Source: Tannerellaceae bacterium (GTDB lineage Bacteria; Bacteroidota; Bacteroidia; Bacteroidales; Tannerellaceae). Taken from it: DNA of 9,212 nucleotides. Shown here piece by piece: positions 1 through 5,312 of the stretch; position 1 is the first letter of the stretch; each line of letters starts with the position of its first letter. Made by a program: the position numbers and the translations under genes. Location: NCBI GenBank assembly GCA_031267205.1, contig JAIRZN010000190.1:1-9212 (forward strand), read 5' to 3'. Below the pieces are notes generated by a model. That model searched no databases and was not told the origin of the DNA. It saw only the letters and a program-made list of their open reading frames with translations.

Positions 1-16
1 ACAGATTAGTTCTCAT
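1..16 (-). CDS. Possible 5' end of a leftward gene (five codons visible)
   Basis: On the minus strand an ATG at 16-14 opens a frame reading M-R-T-N-L before the window ends. It lies about 36 nt downstream of the start point expected from the Bacteroides-type promoter at 59-91, a normal leader length for this phylum. Nothing can be said about the product. The start is inferred only from promoter position and an open frame of five codons, so it could be chance. Confidence 0.3.
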
Positions 17-58
17 AAATTATACACTATTGCAGTTTATACTCTGATTGTATTGGCG

Positions 59-91
59 CAAAGATAAAAAGGATATTCCAAAAAACACAAA
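59..91 (-). promoter_or_regulatory. Bacteroides-type promoter reading leftward out of the window
   Basis: The minus strand carries TATCTTTG at 66-59, a full match to the -7 consensus TAnnTTTG of the Bacteroidota primary sigma factor. TTTG at 91-88 sits 21 bp upstream, as expected of the -33 element. Transcription should start near position 52 and run left. The match is short and the flanks are AT-rich, so a chance match is possible, but an ATG follows at a sensible distance. Confidence 0.5.
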
Positions 92-193
92 TAACTACGC
101 ATAATTTTTCGCATCAACGTCCAAATATGCATATCAACGGCATAGCAAAGCTAAGGAGGTGTCCTAAACATATAAAAGGCCATAAATTCCCTC
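92..193. other. Intergenic stretch with no recognised feature
   Basis: AT-rich, non-coding. The only structure seen is a 4-bp dyad (AGGA/TCCT) around 154-165, too short to interpret. It separates the left-edge promoter from the repeat-dense region. Confidence 0.5.
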
Positions 194-240
194 CGTGGGA
201 ACGCCTTAAATTTGGGCAAGCTTCAAATTATCAATTTGGA
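194..240. repeat. Detached fragment of the 41-bp repeat array
   Basis: TTGGGCAAGCTTCAAATTA (212-230) closely matches TTGGGAAAGCTTCAAATAA in array unit 13 (from 1114), and TTTGGA follows at 235-240 just as the next unit start follows unit 13. Set in the 41-bp frame, one unit would span 194-234, its first half strongly decayed, and the next would begin at 235. The array at 604-1177 therefore once extended, or was copied, to the left of the inverted-repeat block. Confidence 0.65.
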
Positions 241-303
241 TGAATCCGTAGCCCGTGCCTATCTCTCCAAGAATAATTTTGGCGCCCCCCTACATTGTCG
301 ACG

Positions 304-448
304 ACGAAGAGGGCGCCACGAGGGACGCCCCTACATTTCCGCCGGCGCGGGAATATCTATACATATATATAAGGTGACGTTTTTAATTAATCACGCGCCG
401 GCGGGAAACGATAAATATAGGGGCGTCCCTCGTGGGCGCCATCTTCGT
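304..448. repeat. Inverted repeat 1 (arms 304-349 and 394-448)
   Basis: The arms pair over about 46-55 nt with small indels. The perfect core is 16 bp (ACGAGGGACGCCCCTA at 318-333 against 418-433), extended outward by GGCGCC (312-317 / 435-440) and ACGAAGA (304-310 / 442-448), and inward by GCCGGCGCG (341-349 / 394-402). The right arm carries a 6-8-nt insertion relative to the left. The loop of about 44 nt is AT-rich and unlike the arms. Transcribed in either direction, it would fold into a very stable hairpin. Confidence 0.8.
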
Positions 449-471
449 ATCCCCGCCGGCGGAAACGGATA

Positions 472-564
472 CGCTGGCGCGGGCTTGTAGCCCGTGCCAA
501 TAGCTTGGTTGCGCAAATGTGTCTTTCCCAGGCAATGGGCACGGGCTACAAGCCCGCGCCAGCG
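472..564. repeat. Inverted repeat 2, perfect 27-bp arms (472-498 and 538-564)
   Basis: All 27 bases of 472-498 are exactly complementary to 538-564. The arm includes GCGGGCTTGTAGCCCGTGCC at its inner end. The 39-nt loop at 499-537 shows no further pairing. Perfect arms of this length suggest recent origin or ongoing maintenance, unlike the degenerate copies at 248-295. Confidence 0.9.
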
Positions 565-603
565 GTGTTGTTTCCGCACCATGCGCCGACGTCCTCGCGC
601 TGA

Positions 604-890
604 TTTGTGGCTTTCCCGTTAACGGAAATTAACAAATAGGACTATTTGGAACGTTCCTGTTAACCGGAATTAACCACCGGAATTATTTGGAGCGGCCCCG
701 TTAACCGGAATTAACCATTGAAAAAAATTGGAGGTTTCCCATTAACGTGCTTTAACCATTAAAAATTTTTGGAGCTTTCCTGTTAATGGGAATTAACCAT
801 TGAAAACTTTTGGAGGTTTCCCGGTGTCGGGAAAGTTCCAATTTGAAAATTTGTGGTTTTCCCAACTTGGGGAAAATTTGGCTTTGATGA
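604..890. repeat. Higher-order repeat copy 1 (units 1-7, 287 bp)
   Basis: Seven 41-bp units in the order five GTTAAC-core units, then two alternate-core units. Each unit resembles the one 287 bp further on. The clearest marker is AACGTGCTTTAACC in unit 4 (744-757), which recurs only in unit 11 (from 1031). Units 4 and 11, and units 5 and 12, agree at 37 of 41 positions. Confidence 0.8.
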
Positions 891-1177
891 TTTGGAGTGT
901 TCCCATTAACGGGAATTAACAAACGGGACGATTTGGAGCGGCCCAGTTAACGGGATTTAACCACTGGAGTTATTTGGAGCAGCCCAGTTAACGGGAATTA
1001 ACCAACGGGAAAAATTGGAGGTTTCCAGTTAACGTGCTTTAACCGTTGAAAATTTTTGGAGGTTTCCAGTTAACGGGATTTAACCATTGAAAACTTTTGG
1101 AGCTTTCCAGGTCTTGGGAAAGCTTCAAATAAATTATTTGGAGGTTTCCAGATGTTGGGAAAGCTTCAACGGGACGA
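891..1177. repeat. Higher-order repeat copy 2 (units 8-14, 287 bp)
   Basis: Same seven-unit order as 604-890. Unit 8 shares with unit 1 the tail beginning AACAAA, where all other GTTAAC-core units have AACC. Unit 9 shares the ACC-AC-GGA-TTA tail pattern with unit 2. Units 13 and 14 carry the alternate core, like 6 and 7. A 7-unit segmental duplication followed by point substitution, without any length change, explains the arrangement. Confidence 0.8.
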
Positions 1178-1346
1178 TTCGGGGGTTCACGGGCTTGGGG
1201 ACTGTTTGTTTTTTACTAAGGGGGCGGCTCAATCGGGAGGGCTGTGGCCTTGGGATGGGGCGGAGGGGGGGGTCGTTGCTTTCCCGAAGGGGGGAAAAAA
1301 ATTTTTACGCGGCGGGGCTTGGGGCGACGGTGTTTTTATGGCAAGG
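1178..1346. other. G-rich intergenic tract with G-quadruplex potential
   Basis: The start (1178-1218) looks like a decayed fifteenth array unit. The rest is strongly G-rich on the plus strand. GGG-AT-GGGG-CGGA-G8 at 1252-1272 offers four G-runs with short loops, and GGGAGGG at 1235-1241 adds more. Further G-runs follow (1289-1294 and 1314-1325), together with an A7T5 tract at 1295-1306. No convincing gene is present in either direction. Confidence 0.5.
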
Positions 1347-1377
1347 AAAGGCCGCCTCTGTCGCAGAGACGGCCTTT
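1347..1377 (-). terminator. Putative intrinsic terminator of the leftward operon
   Basis: The arms 1347-1360 and 1364-1377 form 13 of 14 possible pairs around a TCG triloop, with AAAGGCCG at the base pairing with CGGCCTTT and one C/A mismatch at 1355/1369. The stem is GC-rich in the middle and A/T at the foot, so it can act in both directions. Neither side has a long T-run, and it lies about 240 nt beyond the kinase stop codon, so termination is inferred from the hairpin alone. Confidence 0.5.
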
Positions 1378-1619
1378 CGGTACAAATTTAATAATGCGAC
1401 CTTTTTTCTATAATCATTTTCTGATGGTTAAATGTAGAAATCTGTGTTCTTACTAACTATGCCGGTTGTTGTGCAAATAGCGTGCCGGGAATTGGCGGCG
1501 GGGGGTGCGGGATGGGTTTGTTGGTTTGGGTCAGGTTTATAGGTTGTTTTTGGAGGGGGAGGAGGCGGGGGGGCGCGAGGTTTTTGTGCGGGGAATTATT
1601 CTACATATGGGGAATGGTT
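1378..1619. other. Intergenic region downstream of the hybrid kinase
   Basis: An AT-rich part (1381-1460) is followed by a G/T-rich part (1484-1610) with several G-runs on the plus strand, for example at 1500-1516 and 1553-1573. Short open frames here show no family resemblance, and no tRNA or other RNA fold is recognised. If the 1347-1377 hairpin terminates the operon, this stretch would be its 3' untranslated region. Confidence 0.4.
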
Positions 1620-4088
1620 CTACGGTTGCGGCGTTTGCTGTACATTTATTTGATCTGTGAGGGCTTGTATGCGGGCGATGGCGGCGGCGAGAGTTTGCTT
1701 CCACTGGGGGTCGTTGGTTGCGTTTTCGTTTGTTTCGAGCGTGCGGAGGAGGGCGACTATCGTTTTGGCTTCGAGGAGGGTGAAGAGCGGGATTAGTTTG
1801 TGCGATATGGCGGCGGCTTGCTGCCGGTTTGCTTCCGCGAGGGCTTTTTGGAGGAGGGAGAGGCTTTTTTGCGTTTCTTCGGAGAAGGATTGGAGGATGG
1901 CGGCGGCGGCTGTGGCGTCGTTGCCGGCGAAGGCTGTCAGGGCGGCTACGTTTGGCTCGTCAGGCGGGGTTTGCGTTTGCGGGGGGAGCAATTTGTTCAC
2001 GAGGGTTGTAAATTCTTCTATGGTAAGGGGCTTATTGAGGAATCCGTCGAATCCGGCTTCGGCGTAGTGTTCCTTTTCTTCGCTTATGCCGGCCGTGAGG
2101 GCGATTACGGGTATATTTTTGGTTGCGGGCGCGTGGGCTTTTGTGTTGCGCACGCGCTTGAGCAGTTCGTAGCCGTCGAGGAGCGGCATTTGTATGTCGG
2201 TGAGGATTAGGTCGAAGGATGTTGCGGAGCTTAGTTGATCGAGGGCGTCGCGAGGGTTGGAGATGGCGGTTATGTTGATATGGTTGCGGCGGAGGAGTTC
2301 TTCTGTGAGTTTTAGCTGAAGCAGGTCGTCGTCGATTGCGAGGCAGTTGAGGCCGTGCCTGAGGAGCGTCGGCGGGGCGTCGGCGGGGTCATTTCCGTCG
2401 ACATTTCCGGCTTGTGGCAGGGGGATTGCGATGGTAAAGACGCTCCCTTTGCCTGCGACGCTGTCCAGGGAGATATTTCCGTCCATCAGGGATACGATTT
2501 TGCAGGCGATGGACAGGCCGAGGCCGAAGCCTTCCGTTTTTTCGCTTCCTGCGAGGCGGGTGAACTCCTTGAAGATTATTTTTTGCTCGGATTCTTTTAT
2601 ACCCGGCCCTTCGTCTTTTACGGATATGATTATGAGGTTTGCCTCCGTGTCGTTGGCCGGTTGGGCGGATACTGTGAGGTAGACGGAGCCGGCGGGGGTG
2701 AATTTGATTGCGTTTGAGAGCAGGTTGCTTACGGCTTGCCGGATTCGTATGGGATCTCCGACGTAAATGGGCGATTGCCGGATTGCGGTTATGTCGAGGT
2801 TAAAATCCAGCTTGCCGGAATCGGTGAGGGGCTTGAATCCGGCGTATATTTCTTCAAAGAGTACGGCGATGTTGAAAGTTACGGGGCGGATGGTCATTTT
2901 GCCCGATTCGAGGCGGTGGAAGTCCAGCAAATCGTTCACGAGCGAGAGGATGTGGCGCGAGAGGACGGTTATGTTTTCCAGGTATTGATTTGCGTGGCGG
3001 TTTTGCTTGAGCAGCTCTATGTAGCCGAGTATTGAGGATAGCGGCGCGCGGAGGTCGTGGCTGATCATGAGCATGAACTTCTCGCGGCTTTGTAGCAAGT
3101 CTTCGGCGAATTGCTTGGCGTTCTCCAGTTGCGTGCGGTAGTAGCGGCTACGGGAGACGTCGCGCAGCGTAAGATACAGGAAGGCCAGTATGATAAGGAG
3201 GAAGACGAGGGCTATGACGGCCAGGCGGATAGATGTTTGGCGCACGATTTCGCTTTTGGCAGCTTCACGGGCGAGGGCGAGGGTAGATTCTTCGCTTTCT
3301 ATTTCGGACAGTATGCGGCCGATGCGTCCGGTGATGATGGCATTGCTGTATTTGAGGTCGTTGATACGTTGGTTGAGTTGCGTGTTCAGGAGAGAGTATT
3401 CCCGGTCGATACCGGCCCGTATTTTGTTCAAGACGTGCGCTATGGTATCAGCCGGATTGTATTCGTTCACGAGCGAATCTGTGCGGAGGCGCGTGGTTGA
3501 GTTTGTGACGAGCGCGGTATCCGATTTAACAGGGACGAAAGCTTCCGCGAGCCGTTTGAGGAAACCCTTCCTTTGCCGCTGCACGAGCATTGTGCTTTGT
3601 TGTATGTCTTCCTCTTTTTTTATCTCCGTTTCTTTGGCCGGTTTTTTTCCGGTCTCCATGTTGCCGGAGATGTATTTGGAGTAAAGCATGTTCATTTCCC
3701 GCCTCGTTTCCATCATCAGGCGCGTATTTTCGCGTTTGTCGGAGAGCAGGAGACCTATCCCGTTTATTTTTTCCTGCATAGAAGAATCCGGCGCGTAAGA
3801 TTCCAGGAGGCGCAGTTGTTCCGCCACGCTGTCTATCACCAGGTTGAAGAGGGCGAAGTCCTCGTTTTCATCGTCGATGAACTGCGTCAGCGATTCGCCC
3901 TCGTAGAGTAGGAGCAAGGCTTTGGTTATGACGGAGGTCTTTTCCCCGCGCGGGTTATCCCCCTTTTCCTCTTCGGCTATGCGCGTCACGAGATTGGATA
4001 TATAAATGACGGCGATAATGGCCGTAACGAGTATGGAGACGTATCCCCAGATAACCCGGCGTTTGAGATGCTCTACTTTCTTAGTCAT
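1620..4088 (-). CDS. Hybrid sensor histidine kinase (HisKA, HATPase, receiver, HPt-like)
   Basis: A membrane sensor kinase of 822 residues. Seen: TM1 at about 13-30, a large extracytoplasmic region at 31-285 that is charged, mostly helical and probably coiled-coil at 221-285, and TM2 at about 286-307. Then come a HisKA domain with the H-box SHDLRAPL (phospho-acceptor H344), an ATPase domain with the N-box (N455, N459), DEGPG (492-496) and GFGLGL (520-525), a receiver domain at about 580-700 with D586/D587, phospho-acceptor D631, T665 and K686, and a helical C-terminal domain at about 715-815 with SHKLIPLF, where H763 is the likely HPt histidine. The whole His-Asp-His relay is thus in one chain; no DNA-binding domain is present, so a separate response regulator outside the window is expected. 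It starts 19 nt after kbl on the same strand, so it is probably the last gene of the operon. The signal is unknown; no PAS or other named sensor domain is seen. The HPt lacks the glycines usual after the histidine. Confidence 0.95.
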   Translation of the reverse strand: MTKKVEHLKRRVIWGYVSILVTAIIAVIYISNLVTRIAEEEKGDNPRGEKTSVITKALLLLYEGESLTQFIDDENEDFALFNLVIDSVAEQLRLLESYAPDSSMQEKINGIGLLLSDKRENTRLMMETRREMNMLYSKYISGNMETGKKPAKETEIKKEEDIQQSTMLVQRQRKGFLKRLAEAFVPVKSDTALVTNSTTRLRTDSLVNEYNPADTIAHVLNKIRAGIDREYSLLNTQLNQRINDLKYSNAIITGRIGRILSEIESEESTLALAREAAKSEIVRQTSIRLAVIALVFLLIILAFLYLTLRDVSRSRYYRTQLENAKQFAEDLLQSREKFMLMISHDLRAPLSSILGYIELLKQNRHANQYLENITVLSRHILSLVNDLLDFHRLESGKMTIRPVTFNIAVLFEEIYAGFKPLTDSGKLDFNLDITAIRQSPIYVGDPIRIRQAVSNLLSNAIKFTPAGSVYLTVSAQPANDTEANLIIISVKDEGPGIKESEQKIIFKEFTRLAGSEKTEGFGLGLSIACKIVSLMDGNISLDSVAGKGSVFTIAIPLPQAGNVDGNDPADAPPTLLRHGLNCLAIDDDLLQLKLTEELLRRNHINITAISNPRDALDQLSSATSFDLILTDIQMPLLDGYELLKRVRNTKAHAPATKNIPVIALTAGISEEKEHYAEAGFDGFLNKPLTIEEFTTLVNKLLPPQTQTPPDEPNVAALTAFAGNDATAAAAILQSFSEETQKSLSLLQKALAEANRQQAAAISHKLIPLFTLLEAKTIVALLRTLETNENATNDPQWKQTLAAAIARIQALTDQINVQQTPQP

Positions 4089-4107
4089 CGGGAAGGCCTC
4101 CGTTGTT

Positions 4108-5301
4108 TCATTTAGGGATACAATCCAATTCTCTTCCTACTTTGATAAAGGCGGCGACGGCTTTATCGAGATGCGCCCTTTCGTGGCCCGCCGACAGTTG
4201 CACACGTATACGCGCCTGATCTTTCGGGACTACCGGATAGTAGAATCCGGTCACATAGATACCCTCTTCCTGCATACGAGCGGCGAAATCCTGCGACAGT
4301 TGCGCGTTGTAGAGCATGACGGCGCAGATGGCCGACTGTGTAGGCTTGATGTCGAATCCGGCTGCGAGCATCCTGTCGCGGAAATAGTTGACGTTGGCGA
4401 CCAGTTTGGCGTGCAGGTCGTCGCTTTCTTTCAATATCCTAAACATTTCCAGGCTTGCCCCCACGATGGACGGGGCTAAGGAATTGGAGAAAAGGTAAGG
4501 CCTTGAGCGCTGGCGCAGCATATCAATAATTTCCTTTCTCCCGGTAGTAAATCCCCCCATAGCGCCGCCGAAAGCCTTTCCGAGCGTACCTGTGAAGATG
4601 TCCACACGTCCGTAGCAGTCAAACTGTTCAGCCACGCCATGCCCAGTCGGGCCCGCCACTCCCGCGGAGTGCGACTCGTCGACCATGACGAGGGCGTCGT
4701 ACTTTTCGGCCAGGAGACATATCCGGTCCAAGGGCGCCACATTACCGTCCATCGAGAAGACGCCATCGGTAGCGATAATACGGAAACGTTGCCCGGCCGC
4801 CTCCTTCAGGCAGCGTTCCAGGTCGTCCATATCCGCGTTGGAATAGCGGTATCGTTTTGCCTTGCAAAGGCGCACGCCGTCGATGATAGAAGCGTGGTTA
4901 AGGGCATCCGAGATGATAGCGTCCTCTTCGGAGAATAGAGGTTCGAACAATCCCCCGTTGGCATCAAAGCAGGCAGCGTAGAGGATTGTATCATCCGTTT
5001 TGAAGTAGTCCGCCACGGCCTCTTCGAGCTGTTTGTGTATATCTTGCGTTCCGCAGATAAAGCGGACTGACGACATACCGTATCCGTGCGTTTTCATGGC
5101 TTGGGCGGCTGCTTCGATGAGGCGTTGATTGTCGGAGAGGCCTAAATAGTTATTTGCGCAAAAGTTCAGCACATTATTGCCGTCGTTCACCTTAATATCG
5201 GCACGTTGAGGCGTTGTGATGATACGTTCGTTCTTGTACAGGCCGTCGGCTTTTATCCGAGCAAGTTCGCCTGTCAGGAAATCTTTTAATTTTCCGTACA
5301 T
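4108..5301 (-). CDS. kbl: Glycine C-acetyltransferase (2-amino-3-ketobutyrate CoA ligase)
   Basis: A cytosolic PLP enzyme of the alpha-oxoamine synthase family. It cleaves 2-amino-3-ketobutyrate with CoA to glycine and acetyl-CoA, the second step of threonine breakdown after threonine dehydrogenase. At 397 residues it is full length and reads colinearly with E. coli Kbl as I remember that protein (398 residues). Shared stretches include INFCANNYLGL-like (45-55), SVRFICGTQD (78-87), CFDANGGLFE (111-120), DALNHASIIDGVRLCKAKRY (132-151) and RQRSRPYLFSNSLAP (263-277). H136 and the DESH motif (D208, H211) should contact the cofactor. K242 in TGTLGKAFGG is the Schiff-base lysine. The start is ATG, 11 nt after the stop of the copper ATPase gene, and the TGA stop lies 19 nt before the kinase start, so it is the middle gene of an apparent operon. 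No threonine dehydrogenase gene is in the window. Related serine palmitoyltransferase or BioF is unlikely given the Kbl-specific similarity. Confidence 0.97.
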   Translation of the reverse strand: MYGKLKDFLTGELARIKADGLYKNERIITTPQRADIKVNDGNNVLNFCANNYLGLSDNQRLIEAAAQAMKTHGYGMSSVRFICGTQDIHKQLEEAVADYFKTDDTILYAACFDANGGLFEPLFSEEDAIISDALNHASIIDGVRLCKAKRYRYSNADMDDLERCLKEAAGQRFRIIATDGVFSMDGNVAPLDRICLLAEKYDALVMVDESHSAGVAGPTGHGVAEQFDCYGRVDIFTGTLGKAFGGAMGGFTTGRKEIIDMLRQRSRPYLFSNSLAPSIVGASLEMFRILKESDDLHAKLVANVNYFRDRMLAAGFDIKPTQSAICAVMLYNAQLSQDFAARMQEEGIYVTGFYYPVVPKDQARIRVQLSAGHERAHLDKAVAAFIKVGRELDCIPK

Positions 5302-5312
5302 AGTTGTATTAT

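Larger units (their letters stand above)
248..564. repeat. GC-rich composite palindromic block, possible MITE/REP-like element
   Basis: This block holds two long inverted repeats (304-448 and 472-564), three GCCGGC cores (341-346, 397-402 and 455-460), and a degenerate extra piece at 281-295 (GGCGCC followed by CCCCTACATT) that looks like the left arm of the first inverted repeat with its centre deleted. GTAGCCCGTGCC at 248-259 recurs directly at 487-498 and inverted at 538-549, so 248-549 is also bounded by 12-bp inverted ends. Composition is much more GC-rich than the flanks, and no transposase or credible coding frame is present. This suits a non-autonomous palindromic repeat family inserted beside or into the 41-bp array. 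Copy number elsewhere cannot be judged from one window. Confidence 0.6.
604..1177. repeat. Tandem array of fourteen 41-bp units without indels
   Basis: Unit starts fall at 604, 645, 686, 727, 768, 809, 850, 891, 932, 973, 1014, 1055, 1096 and 1137, always exactly 41 bp apart. Unit positions 1-13 read about TTTGGAGGTTTCC. In most units positions 15-30 read about GTTAACGGGAATTAAC, in which TTAAC occurs twice, 10 bp apart, and GTTAA/TTAAC form a dyad. Positions 31-41 are A-rich and variable. Units 6, 7, 13 and 14 carry a different core (about TTGGGAAAGCTTC) at unchanged length. A decayed fifteenth unit may follow at 1178-1218. Because 41 is not a multiple of three, no reading frame is preserved, which argues that the array is non-coding. 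Function unknown. Confidence 0.95.

Noticed and set aside
151..165. AAGGAGGTG as a Shine-Dalgarno sequence
   Set aside because: No start codon with a meaningful frame follows at a suitable distance, and Bacteroidota genes generally do not rely on strong Shine-Dalgarno sites.
212..582. Small open frames at 212-490 (+) and 391-582 (-)
   Set aside because: Both are translations of the inverted-repeat block. Their sequence is explained by the palindromes, and such repeats commonly produce spurious small proteins.
604..1177. CRISPR array
   Set aside because: The period is regular, but there are no near-identical repeats alternating with unrelated spacers. Similarity extends through the whole 41-bp unit and decays gradually, and no cas genes are present.
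1383..1390. A minus-strand TAAATTTG that fits TAnnTTTG
   Set aside because: No TTTG lies 19-21 bp upstream, it sits next to the terminator-like hairpin, and no start codon with a credible gene follows.
1087..1456. Overlapping plus-strand open frames starting at 1087, 1152 and 1244
   Set aside because: They begin in the repeat array or G-rich tract, overlap each other in different frames, have low-complexity Gly/Arg-rich translations and run through the hairpin at 1347-1377. No start signal or family resemblance is seen.
1657..3911. Long plus-strand open frames opposite the kinase gene
   Set aside because: They are antisense frames kept open by the composition of the kinase gene. The minus-strand frame has complete kinase, receiver and HPt-like domains.
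4108..5301. Serine palmitoyltransferase (Bacteroidales make sphingolipids and the enzymes are related)
   Set aside because: The protein matches Kbl-specific stretches along its whole length, including SVRFICGTQD and DALNHASIIDGVRLCKAKRY.
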